From the NCBI GenBank assembly GCA_910589415.1, contig OU342637.1:39648162-39712161 (forward strand): a DNA stretch of 64,000 bases. Direction: 5' to 3'. The notes beneath the pieces are model-generated. The model was not told the DNA's origin, did no database searches, and saw only the letters and a list, made by a program, of their open reading frames with translations. This document shows, in pieces, positions 10,723-20,779 of this stretch. This DNA is from Malachius bipustulatus (lineage: Eukaryota; Arthropoda; Insecta; Coleoptera; Melyridae). Position 1 is the stretch's first letter. Each line of letters starts with the position of its first letter. A program made the position numbers and the translations under genes.

Positions 10723-11043
10723 AGATAAATTCGGGTAATCGAATTTGTTTATAAAAAAAACTTTATTAGTTTTTTATTACAATTAAAAATTAAAATTACA
10801 TAATAAGTTTACGATGCTAGTAAAACTTATGAGCTAACTCAAACTGTTAAGGCTGGACAGCAAAGCTAAACTGAATTATTCTATCTTACCTAGGTCTAAC
10901 AATAAGAAAATGCCTAATTAACACTATTATAAATATAGTTCATCCTGATGTCATACTTTAGAGAACACATCCTGGGAAATGCAACGTTGCTGGAAAGCAC
11001 TGCAGTTGTCACCTTATCCGGTTGTTATGGTAGATATATAACT
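10723..11043 (-). repeat. 5' LTR of the errantivirus-like element
   Basis: 321 bp, identical by eye to the LTR at 2957-3277. It is bordered on the outside by CGCG (11044-11047), the other half of the 4-bp target duplication. Confidence 0.93.
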
Positions 11044-11065
11044 CGCGCCACCACATCTATTTTCA
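11044..11065 (-). pseudogene. Small stem-loop gene, middle 22-nt piece
   Basis: A 22-nt sliver between the LTR element and the terminal-inverted-repeat element at 11066. It carries the CGCG duplication of the LTR element at one end and CA, repeated at 13926-13927, at the other. Read on the minus strand it adds K-I-D-V-V-A to the interrupted ORF in frame with the pieces on both sides. Confidence 0.65.
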
Positions 11066-11516
11066 CACTGAGAAAACAGTTTATTAGGTATAAAGCAGGA
11101 GATTGTTTAAAATTTTACAGCATCAATGTTAATAAATTTTGTAAATCAAAGCTCAGTTCGTTTGTTTGAAGGACAGGTTTTTAAATCATAACGGCAAATC
11201 CCGATTCGGAACGTTGAAGTTCAACGGGGGATTCGTTAGGCAACATTAGTTAACTGTTAACAACGATTTCTTAATGGTAACATTTTTAATTTTTGCGAAT
11301 TTAATAATAGTTTTATACTTTAATTATGAAAGAGGTTGTTTTATATATAAAAAATATCGTCAGTTAAAACTGATATAAACGTGGTCTTTTAAAATATGAA
11401 AATCAAATCGGTAACTGTTAACCAAGTTCTATTACATTACAATCATTCGTTAACAACAATAATGTCGAGTTGTTCCAGAAGCAGTTTGTTTATATTTAGT
11501 TTGCTACCTAATACTA

Positions 11517-12732
11517 TACAGGGTGTCCCGTAAGTAATGGTCCGTGGTGAAATGGGAGATTCTTGGTTTAAAAATATTACGATCTGACACTACTTGCTCT
11601 AACAAAATCTTGATAATAAAAAAGATACAGGGTGGCAAAGTTGAGATTTAAAAATTTTATTTTCAAAATATCTCGAAAAATTGTACAGGTACGAACGTGA
11701 AAACTTGGGGATAGATGTTTTACGGTATGAGAAATCATAATTTGATATCCATGTCGATGTATTTTATAGAGGGCGCCACTTAGGTCATGTTGACGACGTA
11801 AATGAACACATAACTTTTTTATCCTTCAGGATATCGCGCATTTTATTGTGAAATATTAAAACTACATCATTGATGAGAAAAAAAGGTATACCGGTTGTCA
11901 GTCTCAAAAGTTAGTGGTTTTCGAGATAATTGACAGTTAATGATTTTCTCTACTGATACTGTTCAGAATTTTTTGCTTACTGCTAGTAGTTGGAAAATTA
12001 AAAAATGCCGAGACATTATAATTTTTCAAATTCAGATAAGAGAGATATGATTTCTCTTTATTGCAAACAAAACTTTAATGGGCAAGCTGCGAAACGAGAA
12101 TACCTGCCACGATATCCAAACAGACTGCAACCTGGTAATCGACTATTTCAGAATCTGTATAGGAATTTAGGTGAATATGGTTCATTTGTTTTTTTTTTTA
12201 ATATGTCAAAGTGAAAAATGTTTAATTGCCAAAATGCTGGTTATTATCACAACCTACTGCATTAAGATTTCGGATAATAAAAAAAAATAGAAATAATGCA
12301 GGAGATTATTAAAACGTGATTGTCTCGAAAACCACTAACTTTTGAGACTGACAACCAGTATACCTTTTTTTCTCATCAATGATGTAGTTTTAATATTTCA
12401 CAATAAAATGCGCGATATCCTGAAGGATAAAAAAGTTATGTGTTCATTTACGTCGTCAACATGACCTAAGTGGCGCCCTCTATAAAATACATCGACATGG
12501 ATATCAAATTATGATTTCTCATACCGTAAAACATCTATCCCCAAGTTTTCACGTTCGTACCTGTACAATTTTTCGAGATATTTTGAAAATAAAATTTTTA
12601 AATCTCAACTTTGCCACCCTGTATCTTTTTTATTATCAAGATTTTGTTAGAGCAAGTAGTGTCAGATCGTAATATTTTTAAACCAAGAATCTCCCATTTC
12701 ACCACGGACCATTACTTACGGGACACCCTGTA
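11517..12732. mobile_element. Palindromic MITE, ACAGGGTGTCCCGTAAGTAA family, with a captured DUF4817 fragment
   Basis: The ends are ACAGGGTGTCCCGTAAGTAA and its complement, flanked by TA. The arms of about 430 bases pair almost perfectly (11517-11945 with about 12310-12732). The unpaired loop of about 360 bases carries the DUF4817-like coding fragment at 12005-12214. Internal ACAGGGTGG motifs near 11630 and 12618 add a second set of ends. Confidence 0.88.
12005..12214 (+). pseudogene. DUF4817-like N-terminal helix-turn-helix fragment
   Basis: Starts at an ATG and encodes 69 residues. The first 50 resemble the DUF4817 domain found at the N-terminus of many insect mariner-like transposase genes: SDKRDMISLYCKQNF, then AAKREYLPRYP, then a FQNLYRNLGEYGSF block. 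The ORF then runs into low-complexity T-rich sequence and stops, with no DDE domain. It lies exactly in the loop of a palindromic MITE. A related fragment sits in another hairpin loop at 50067-50180. Confidence 0.6.
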
Positions 12733-13925
12733 TACGATTCAAGGGATTAAAACAGTTCCATCTCTTCATCAGTCTTCAACCATATCCGGACGTGTTGAGA
12801 AGTGATGACGCTTTTCGTTTTGTTTGTGCAGGAAAATGAGTGATGTTTAGTGACTTGGAAGTTTTTTTTAAGAACGCCAAACTGCTACATTTATATCCTG
12901 TATTTGCAGGTAAGGGTGTCTTTCGTTTATGCATATAGGTACTTATGTTTTGTATTTACGATAACGGTAAAGTAATTTTTATTCTGTTCTTTGCGAAAAT
13001 GTGCTATGATCCTTTGCTGCTTACATTTATAACATATTATGATTACTAAAGATTATAATGTTTCAGAATACCGACACTATACCTACCTACAAAATTTATT
13101 GGCATCGCTCATCCCTTACAAGCGAAAATTTACACAAAAAAATTCAAGGGAAAGGAATGGAAACCTACCCTAAGAGAAATAAGAAATGGATTGTTAGTGG
13201 TGGAGGCTTTTTAAGCGACTTATAAGGAAGTGTTTTTTTTTTCTATCTGTAAGTCCGATATTTTTATATATTATAGTACAGAAACAAAGAAGACTGTTTA
13301 TTTATTTATTTATTTATATGTTATCCAAATGATAATATTTATTTCGATTTTTATATTCGAGTTATGTATGATGTTAATGTTACCTATGATGGTTAATACC
13401 AAATATCAATAAAATTATCTTGACGAAAAATGTCTTTGTATCTTTTCCTATTTTATTTTCAGTGATTTTCATTATATTGAAAGGAAGAAATCAACTCTTT
13501 AAAATTTAACAAATATTCTTTAATTGTCCAGTGATATGGCAACATATATATTTTCTATTTAACAAGATTTAACATCCACCTTAGTTAATATTAAGTAATC
13601 AGTTAACTATTAACTGATGACAGTATAAGGTCTAAAATTCCAATCATCCAGAACAACATATTCGCTAATATTAAAGGTATTAAGATTTTTGTTAACGATT
13701 GGCCATCTATAAATCAAAACAGCGTAGTTTTTTAGTAAGAAACTTTTTAAATATGAACAAATATATTGTCTTAATATGAAGTTAACGACATGTTACATTT
13801 ATGCAGGCTACCCCCAACGAATTACTGCTTGTATTGAAATATACGTTCCTTCCGCCGTATCCGAAAGAATACTTTATTTGAACTAAACGAGCCTGCGTTA
13901 ATGTCAATAAACTGTTTTCTCAGTG

Positions 13926-14039
13926 CATGCAAGCTTTTGAAAGCTTTCTGGCATAAGCTCGCATGACTCGCCTTCTTGCCAGTTTTTGACGTTTTTTCAA
14001 ACTTTTCCTTCTGGTTCTTGTCATCAATACGCTCTTCAT
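13926..14039 (-). pseudogene. Small stem-loop gene, 5' two-thirds encoding a highly basic peptide
   Basis: The ATG at 14039 opens 38 codons rich in arginine and lysine (RTRRKSLKKRQKLARRR at about residues 8-24), protamine-like or nuclear-signal-like in composition. A TATA box lies 54 nt upstream. The 38th codon abuts the inverted-repeat element at 11066-13925. Transcription reading into that element meets TGA two codons on. Without the insertion the frame continues through 11044-11065 and 2907-2956 to a stop and a histone-type stem-loop. The original product would be about 59 residues with a basic N-terminal half and an amphipathic C-terminus. Whether the truncated form is made is unknown. 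Confidence 0.7.
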
Positions 14040-14092
14040 CTTCTGTCGGAGTCTTAGGACAATCTGAAGTTTTCTTACTGGTCCCTACTATA

Positions 14093-14100
14093 TATTTATA
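14093..14100 (-). promoter_or_regulatory. TATA box of the interrupted basic-peptide gene
   Basis: Minus-strand GGTATAAATATATAG, 54 nt upstream of the ATG at 14039, the same spacing as in the other cluster genes. Confidence 0.7.
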
Positions 14101-14766
14101 CCTGCAAAGAGTTACTGTTGTTGGGTCATTAAGACATTCCTCCCCCTCTGCTTTTACCTACGGCAGTTCTTGTATATTCTACACTGCCTGAAAATTCTAT
14201 TAAAAAATAAGTGTCTTTTTATAATACCTACATTTAAGTTGAAAAAAGATGATTTTTTTATAAAAAAAAGTATTTTACAAAAAAATTATTAAATATTTTT
14301 CTGTAATTTTTTTCTCACTTTAGAAAATTAATTTATTATATGTTTAACTAGTCTTCAACAAGGTTTAACTGGTAAATTCAAATTGTAAATATTTAAAAAA
14401 ATTAAATTAATTTTGAAATAAATGTACGTTCAGTAAACTCTAATTAAATTACTTTCAAAGTTTTATATTTTGAGTTCTATTTTTTTATATTATTTTAATT
14501 TGTAGACACGGCTGATTTCTTTAAAATTTAAATTAGATAAAAATGAGTTACCAGCTAATAATATCCCAAAACATTATAACAATTGATTTTCTACATATTA
14601 CTCATCAAGTATGGATGTTTTGAAATATTATTTAATTATTGTTAATTTTATTGAATTTACGTACGTATGTATAGATACTACGTACCTATGTATGAATTTA
14701 TTACATCTTACATGTAGACAATTACTAATTTTTATAATTATTATTATAGAAAAAATCTGAACAGTT

Positions 14767-14892
14767 TTAAACGACGTTAAATCTTTCATATTTTTTAGAT
14801 TTTTTATGCTTTTCGGAAGTTTTTCTGCTGTTGATTTCGATTTCTTGATGAATTTTTTCAGCTTCTGATTGAAAAGCTTTATTTCGAAACAT
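14767..14892 (-). CDS. 41-residue charged helical peptide, small cluster gene
   Basis: The ATG at 14892 opens 41 codons ending in TAA at 14767-14769. The product is highly charged and helix-prone (AEKIHQEIEI in the middle, then a lysine-rich tail). A minus-strand TATA box (TTATATAATC) lies about 50 nt upstream. It faces away from 15296-15514, with a roughly 400-bp spacer that carries a TATA box for each gene, a histone-like divergent layout. Unlike six of its relatives it has no recognisable GGCCC stem-loop downstream, so the 3' end may be decayed. Similarity to known proteins is not recognised. Given its length, coding status rests on the promoter context. Confidence 0.45.
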   Translation of the reverse strand: MFRNKAFQSEAEKIHQEIEINSRKTSEKHKKSKKYERFNVV

Positions 14893-14902
14893 AATAAGAC
14901 CA

Positions 14903-15222
14903 ATTTTTAAGAAGAAAACGATTCTACTTTTGCGCGTGATTATATAAGCCTTGCAAAAAGAAAGGCTTTTTGGTCTTTGACGGCTATACTAAAAATTATT
15001 ATTATTATTAGTACCAATTTTGATCGAATTCCGTATTATAAGAAAAATCAAATCGTGTGGAAATTATGTTTCCCTATAGATAGGTACTTAACTTGCACTC
15101 TAAATTCTCTGTATATATGTTTTCCTTCTAAATTTAACAAAATCTGCTAATTTTAAAATAAAAAAAAATGAAAAAAACTTTCCTCTCGGCAATAGAATTT
15201 CATTTTCAGTTCGCACGCTGCG
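14903..15222. promoter_or_regulatory. Divergent promoter spacer, duplicated at 25485-25832
   Basis: Lies between the 41-residue gene (-) and the 72-residue gene (+). It holds the minus TATA box at 14940-14946. Most of it, from AGAAGAAAACGATTCTAC to TTCAGTTCGCACGCTGCG, is present again at 25485-25832 with small indels and about 85-90% identity by eye. The match stops just short of both coding regions. Confidence 0.7.
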
Positions 15223-15229
15223 CGCCACA

Positions 15230-15245
15230 AAAATATATATATACA
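15230..15245 (+). promoter_or_regulatory. TATA box of the 72-residue gene
   Basis: AAAATATATATATACAG about 55 nt upstream of the ATG at 15296. It is followed about 25-35 nt later by TCACC/TCACT initiator-like sequences. Confidence 0.75.
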
Positions 15246-15295
15246 GCCGGCCAAATCGGTTTGCTCACCACTCACTCACCAGTTCTCGACAGAAG

Positions 15296-15514
15296 ATGAA
15301 CACTGAAGATCTCGCGGAACTTAATACCCTCCGGAAGAACGTGCGAGCTATAACTCTTCTCGTTCAACTTCAAAGGTTACTCATGGAGAAAGCAGACCTT
15401 CTTCAGATAGCAAGAGGAGGACTACCTCAATATATGAAAGTTATTGAGCGGATAAATTTAATCAACAAACAAATGGACCAGTATGAAGCGGAATTGGACT
15501 CGCTTCAAAGTTAG
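15296..15514 (+). CDS. 72-residue coiled-coil protein with histone-type mRNA end
   Basis: Intronless ORF with ATG 55 nt after a strong TATA box and a stem-loop 32 nt after the stop. The predicted product is acidic to neutral, leucine-rich and almost wholly helical: two helices (about residues 4-36 and 45-70) separated by a short GGLPQY turn, so probably a helical hairpin or dimerising coiled coil. The pattern resembles the 79-residue product at 24703-24942 (LRK/LRN near residue 12-16, LLMEK/MLEK near 30-36), which suggests distant paralogy. It is convergent with 16068-16358. The histone-type ending suggests expression linked to S phase or to oogenesis/embryo (inference). No known family is recognised. 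Confidence 0.75.
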   Translation: MNTEDLAELNTLRKNVRAITLLVQLQRLLMEKADLLQIARGGLPQYMKVIERINLINKQMDQYEAELDSLQS

Positions 15515-15546
15515 TCAGAGCCCATCTTGACATAAAATAAATATCC

Positions 15547-15562
15547 GGCTCTTTTCAGGGCC
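15547..15562 (+). terminator. Histone-type 3' stem-loop of the 72-residue gene
   Basis: GGCTCTTTTCAGGGCC: six-base stem with one G-U pair, UUUC loop. A-rich sequence precedes it and ATTAATAC follows. It is 32 nt after the stop at 15514. A TTTTGGTTCTCC motif lies about 16 nt downstream. Confidence 0.85.
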
Positions 15563-16029
15563 ATTAATACTTAAAGACTTTTGGTTCTCCTAGCGCATTA
15601 CTTTTTTTTATTTAAATGATCATTATCTAGATTTTATTATATAAGTAGTTCAGAAGCAAAGGGGCCTTTGAGAAATCGTTAAGAGGACTTTTTAACAGCG
15701 AATTTTGTTCTATATACTTTTACCATACTACCTACATGGTAATTATTTTTTACTTTCCATGATACGAAATATAATATAAATTTATGCAATTGATAGTGAT
15801 TGAATCGGTTTTGTCCTACGGTTAATTATCTATTTAAATAAAAATAAAAAGATGCCATTTAGGTATCAATAAGCTAAAAATAGTTTAAGAAAAATAACTA
15901 TTTGAGTAAAGTTTAAATTTATTAAACAATCTAAATCTTAATATTTTTCAAAATAATAAAACAACAAAATAGTTGTATGTATAGACAAATCAAGCGTTTC
16001 AAGAACCAATCTGCTTATTAAAGTTTTTT

Positions 16030-16045
16030 GGCCCTGAAAAGGGCC
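16030..16045 (-). terminator. Histone-type 3' stem-loop of the 96-residue gene
   Basis: Minus-strand GGCCCTTTTCAGGGCC, preceded by CTCCAAAAATAAAACA and followed by AAAAAACTTTAATAAGC, 22 nt after the TAA at 16068. The downstream flank closely matches that of the stem-loop at 2867, including a shared TTGGTTCTTGAAA motif. Confidence 0.88.
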
Positions 16046-16067
16046 TGTTTTATTTTTGGAGAACATT

Positions 16068-16358
16068 TTATGCCGCTAGCAAATTCTCCAGATGATTGCT
16101 GGCTCGTCGTAGCCTTCTTCTAGAGATACGAATCAGGCGCTCGATTTTATGTATGTCTTCACTAAGCTTTGAGATATGTGCTCTCATCTCCATTTCTTCA
16201 GTATGTTCTCCATCAAGAATCTCTAGTAGCACTGAATAGTAAAGTTCGTATGTTAGAGAGTAGAGTCTCAAAAAATTATCGGTTTCTTGTGATAGTCGAC
16301 AAATTCTTAGGCGGTATTTCCTTATTCTTCTAACTAGACTCGGGCCTTCGCGCTCCAT
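16068..16358 (-). CDS. 96-residue helical protein with histone-type mRNA end
   Basis: Intronless ORF. The ATG has a strong CACCATGG context, 59 nt after a TATA box. The first helix is basic (VRRIRKYRLRI) and enters a tyrosine- and leucine-rich stretch. A short acidic loop (EHTEEMEM) then leads to a second long helix with basic repeats (RRRLRRASNH). The overall plan is the two-helix hairpin seen in its neighbours. The stem-loop lies 22 nt after the stop, and there is no polyadenylation signal at the expected distance. The gene is convergent with 15296-15514, and its 3' flank is paralogous to that of the broken gene at 2907. No database family is recognised. Confidence 0.75.
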   Translation of the reverse strand: MEREGPSLVRRIRKYRLRICRLSQETDNFLRLYSLTYELYYSVLLEILDGEHTEEMEMRAHISKLSEDIHKIERLIRISRRRLRRASNHLENLLAA

Positions 16359-16416
16359 GGTGTTCTCGACGTGAAGTTTTTACAACAACTGTAGATTTTG
16401 AGCTGATTCGTGGACC

Positions 16417-16422
16417 TTTATA
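16417..16422 (-). promoter_or_regulatory. TATA box of the 96-residue gene
   Basis: Minus-strand GCAGGTATAAAGG, about 59 nt before the ATG at 16358. An initiator-like ATCAGCTC follows about 25 nt downstream of it. Confidence 0.75.
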
Positions 16423-16689
16423 CCTGCCCTTTTCTCGCGGAGCTTATTATGGATCCCCCGTCTTTAATCCTTATCGGAAAACACTACCAGATTTCAGGTA
16501 TAGTCAAATACTTACTCGTGTTTTATAAATGAAACAAAATAATTTCTTTATTTAATGATAAAAGACATTTATTTTGATACTATCCATTTAAAAAGTTGGT
16601 TATTAAAAATATTCTCAAAATAATGTTAAAATTACGAATCAGGACTAAAACTGCTTATACAGAGTGCACCATCTCTTTTTTAAATTAGA

Positions 16690-17160
16690 GAAAAGATTGT
16701 GGTCATCTCGAATCCGTCAAGACATACAAGATATTTGTGACCGTTCCTGAAATATCCTGAAAAACTGAAAATTAGAGATTTCTTATTTTTGCCATATCTT
16801 TCTTATTATTGGAAATTAATAAATAATTTCCTATAGGCTTACATAAATCGTCAAGAGCTACCCATCTGTCATTACAAAAATTTTCAAGGCCGACTAGATC
16901 CAAGAGTTTTCATAGTCAACTTTCGTTTTTTTTTATGTCGTTCGATATGAAAAAAATAATGGAAACCCAAAATTAATAAACTTAAATTAATAAACATTTT
17001 TATTGTTCTTTTTTCAAAGAAAACCCTAAAAAAAATCGTCGAAATACGACATCTAGATAATTACGTCTAGGTATTAAATGAGATTTCTCAGAGACTGATT
17101 TCTAATTACGAAGCCCTCAGCGCGTGAGACCAAGTTGCACTTATTGTCTGTTCTTTTATA
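16690..17160. repeat. Repeat shared with 22340-22670, ending in an orphan TATA promoter
   Basis: The stretch from AATCCGTCAAGACATACAAG to CAGCGCGTGAGACCAAG is present again at 22340-22670. The first part is also an arm sequence of the palindrome at about 48340. At 17154-17160 the minus strand reads CTATAAAAGAACAGACAATA, a good TATA box like that at 22662-22668, but no credible ORF follows. This looks like a cluster promoter whose gene body was replaced by transposon sequence before the block was duplicated. Confidence 0.55.
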
Positions 17161-17262
17161 GCTCATTTGATTACTTATAACATTACTTATATATACAGCG
17201 TGTCCCAAAACTCAACGTCATCCCTTGAAGGGCTGGTAGGCCAAGTCATGACCGACCAGAAT

Positions 17263-19443
17263 GGGCGATACCGAATTGGGCGAAGAATTTTGTTATTCAC
17301 TAATCCCAGGGGTCAATTGGGCGAGAAACGAGAAACTAGGGGATTATAAGAGATAAGTGGACAGACAAGAAATACATGTGCGGCCTTGCCCATATACAGG
17401 GTGAATTATAAAAAACGCCCCAAGCGATAACTCCCTTAATTTTGAAGATATGACAAAACTTTTTTATACAAAGTGGCGCCGTTTATTATCATCTATATTT
17501 TGAGATAAACGCTCGATCAACACAACTTCCTGTTTAACCGGAAGTAACATCAACTTCGGGTTTTTAAATAGAACACCCTGTAAAACTTTATATTTTTTAA
17601 ATGTCTGAAGAAATCTAATACAGGTGGTTTTCATCATTGGAATTTAGATTGAGCGGTTTATGAGTTATAAACAAGTGAAAATCGAAAATTTTCAACTTCA
17701 AAGCAGCGTAGAACTAGAACGGCTCAAGATTTCTAAAAACGGTTTACATGTTCTTATCTTAACTTTTGACATAGTATCCTACTATGTGGTTTAAATTTTA
17801 ATACAGGGTGATGAAAAATCTGATAATTTTCATCACCCTGTATTAAAATTTAAACCACATAGTAGGATACTATGTGAAAAGTTAAGATAGGGACATGTAA
17901 ACCGTTTTTAGATATCTTGAGCCGTTCTAGTTCTACGCTGCTTTGAAGTTGAAAATTTTCGATTTTCACTTGTTTATAACTCATAAACCGCTCAATTTAA
18001 ATTCCAATGGTGAAAACCACCTGTATTAGATTTCTTCAGACATTTAAAAAATATAAAGTTTTACAGGGTGTTCTATTTAAAAACCCGAAGTTGATGTTAC
18101 TTCCGGTTAAACAGGAAGTTGTGTTGATCGAGCGTTTATCTCAAAATATAGATGATAATAAACGGCGCCACTTTGTATAAAAAAGTTTTGTCATATCTTC
18201 AAAATTAACGGAGTTATCGCTTGGGGCGTTTTTTATAATTCACCCTGTATATAGCAGTGTTGCCAGATTTATTTTCAATAACTGCTACTTGTTCGACACT
18301 AAAGGGTGGCCCATGAACAATAGTTTTTTATCATTTACTATATTCAAGGGATTGTTGAATAGTATTAACGAATTATGATTTATTGTTTAGTAACAAAATC
18401 ATGACCTTTCGTGTTTTCCATATTTTCTACTGAAAACTCACCATGTTTTTAAATCTAAGCAATTCCAATGCCAAATATCTCAGGAATTTACTACTTCTAA
18501 TCAATAAAATTTAAAAATTAAACTTCTCTAATAATCCACATTTATTTTCAAAACTAAAGCGCATATAGGTAGAGGTATATTAATCATTCTCTCCCATACA
18601 AAAAATGTGTTAATTCTATTATCGCATACCTATAGGATAAGGAACTTTCATATGTTGAAATGATTAATTTTAAATATTGAATCCCCTAATTATTTGACAG
18701 AGAAATATTAAATGAATAATTTTTCAAGAATTAAAACAAAAGTCTTTTCTGCTATATTAATTATTAAGTATGCAATCGAATCGTTCAATTGATCGTTTTC
18801 GTGAAAATTAGGAAACATTTTTGACTAAAATAATATTAGGGAGTTCCGAGGGGAGTTCTAACACAACTTTCTATTATTTCTTCTATTCTTCCGGTGGAGT
18901 ACCTATAGGTAACTCCAGTATAGGTAATTCTCACAGCCCTTTCAAATGTGTAAACAAAAAATAAGAAATTTGAAACAAACCGAATGACTTCTGCAAACAA
19001 ATACTTTTCTAAAGTATAATTATTGCAACATGAAATTGAAAACATCGTGAAAATTTATCATGATTTTCTCAAAGGCAATAACTTAGTCAATGGAAAATTA
19101 TGATAAATCAATTCATAGTAATTGATTGCTTTTTATGGATTATTTGAGTAGGTATAGCAGCGACGTTTACTTTTCTATTAATGTTTCATGTTTTTGCTGT
19201 ATAGGTGTAGTATAAAATAATTGTAAATGCACTAAGGGCTTGATGTATTTGATAGAACTTAAAAAAAATAATACATCAAGTATTAATTTTTTTTTTCCAT
19301 TTTATTTAACGTAGCTATACAAGAGCATGCAAATAACTCAACGGTATTTAAAAATTCCTTCGCCCAAGTGAGCTCTAGGATTATAAGCACCCCCGTCGTG
19401 TCGAAGGGTCACTCAGGTAATTTCGCCTAATTGAGAAACGCCG
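17263..19443. mobile_element. TIR element of the GGGCGATACC family with 9-bp target duplication (copy 1)
   Basis: It starts GGGCGATACCGAATTGGGCG and ends in the complement of CGGCGTTTCTCAATT.GGCG, an imperfect inverted repeat of about 22 bp. It is flanked by GACCAGAAT on both sides (17254-17262 and 19444-19452). Subterminal AATTGGGCGA motifs recur in both orientations. No transposase ORF is present. The 9-bp duplication suggests a Mutator-like element; an 8-bp hAT-type duplication is the alternative. Copies 2 and 3 are at 54736-56764 and 52126-52892 (reversed). Confidence 0.7.
17394..18249. mobile_element. Near-perfect 850-bp palindrome nested in the GGGCGATACC element
   Basis: The ends are ACAGGGTGAATTATAAAAAA and its complement, flanked by TATA. 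The arms of about 410 bases pair with very few mismatches. The axis near 17824-17830 lies between ACAGGGTGATGAAAA and its complement. It inserted at a TATATA site that is empty in the copy at 52126-52892. Confidence 0.88.
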
Positions 19444-19883
19444 GACCAGAATATCATAAGATGATCTCAGTAAAAAATTGTTTATTTTCGAGATAATGGG
19501 ACTTTTATGAATTTTGTGAAAATCGATACCTTAGATCTGTTTTTCGAGGGTCACAGTTGCAAAATTTCATATTCTTACATTCTTAATTTTGTTACGCAAT
19601 GCTGAATAGCCCCATTAAAGTGCCGAAGAAATTATCTAGTGCCCTACCTTTTAGGAAAATTATTAATTTTTTTGCCCGATAGAAAATTTTTGTTTTTTAA
19701 TGTCACAACTTTGCCACTTCATACATGAAAAAAAATTACCCCGTGAACCTGGCAAGTTATTCCTAAAAATTACCCATTTGATCTAGTTTCTGCAATGGTG
19801 TAATATTTTGTATGCTTTACTTTAGAAAAAAAAGATATTGCTGTTTGACTGCAAAAGGAGCGCATTGTGAAATCATATCAATA

Positions 19884-20719
19884 AATAATCTGAGATGCGT
19901 ACACAATAAAAGTACATGGTGTTTTGTAATTGAATGTCAATATTTGAGGGGGTGATTTTTGGGTCCATTTTAAGAAGAAAACTTCATAAGAACGTATGTC
20001 CTAAAAGTCTTAACTTTTGATATACAGGGTGGTAAAATTTTATTAAAATAAATAATTTTTTCTTAATTTCTATAATACCGCTCTGGATATTTTAATGAAA
20101 TTTCATATACAGGTATTACGCATCAATGGGCATTTTTTCATGTACCACGTTTCCTTTTTTTTCCACTAGTAACGATGGTGCACGATCATACAGAATTTTA
20201 CCTGCATATTTTAGCAGACATTGATGATACGCCACTGATTTCTGTTCAAATAGAAATCATTTTTGGAATCCCCATTCATTTCCAAGCAAGTTTGAACCTT
20301 TGTTTTCTTCAGCCCGATGCACTGTTTCCGTCTAAAAAATAAAATCTGTTTCTCTACATGGTCACAAGGTTGTCGTTAAAATGACAATAAAAAAATATAA
20401 AAATACGCAGGTAAAATTTTGCACGATCGTCACTAATGGAAATAAAACAAAATGTGGTACATGAAAAAATGCCCATTGATGCGAAATACCTGTATACGAA
20501 ATTTCATTAAAATATCCAGAGCGGTATTACAGAAATTACGAAAAAATTATTTATTTTAATAAAATTTTACCACCCTGTATATCAAAAGTTAAGACTTTTA
20601 GGACATACGTTCTTATGAAGTTTTCTTCTTAAAATGGACCCAAAAATCACCCCCTCAAATATTGACATTCAATTACAAAACACCCTTTACTTTTATTGTG
20701 TACGCCTCTCAGATTATTT
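19884..20719. mobile_element. Palindromic element, GTGTTTTGTAATTGAATG family
   Basis: The arms run from AATAATCTGAGATGCGTACA on the left to its complement on the right. They include GTGTTTTGTAATTGAATGTC (about 19920) and an internal ACAGGGTGG set of ends (about 20023 and 20575). The axis lies around 20300. A related copy is at 57373-57982. Confidence 0.8.
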
Positions 20720-20779
20720 ATTTTGTTTATTTATTTATACCCTTCCAATGCCAAAAATATCACATACATACATACCTTC

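Larger units (their letters stand above)
2957..11043 (-). mobile_element. Full-length errantivirus-like Ty3/gypsy LTR element with gag, pol and env-like ORF
   Basis: Two 321-bp direct repeats (2957-3277 and 10723-11043) appear identical by eye. They start AGTTATATA and end ATTTATCT on the minus strand, with the 4-bp target duplication CGCG on both sides. Just inside the 5' LTR is a primer-binding-type sequence (GGCGCAGTCGGTAGGATGG). Just inside the 3' LTR is a purine tract ending CCGGAGG. Three long uninterrupted ORFs follow in the order gag, pol, env-like. Identical LTRs and intact ORFs indicate a recent, possibly active copy. It sits inside a small stem-loop gene. Confidence 0.93.
11066..13925. 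mobile_element. 2.9-kb DNA element with 20-bp terminal inverted repeats
   Basis: The ends are perfect 20-bp inverted repeats: CACTGAGAAAACAGTTTATT at 11066-11085 and its complement at 13906-13925. CA flanks both sides as a possible 2-bp target duplication. Excision leaves an open reading frame in the small gene it splits, which supports these borders. The interior holds a nested palindrome (11517-12732). It also has an open stretch at about 13085-13220 ending in TAA, followed by an AATAAA-like signal near 13410, which may be the end of a degraded transposase. Superfamily not recognised. Confidence 0.65.
17194..19880. mobile_element. Degraded CAAAACTCAACGTCATCCC MITE split by a larger element
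   Basis: The left end TACAGCGTGTCCCAAAACTC starts at 17194. The sequence resumes after the insertion at 19453 (AATATCATAAGATGATCTCA) and fades out by about 19880. A nearly complete copy of the same family is at 58236-58649. It is interrupted by 17263-19443. Confidence 0.6.
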
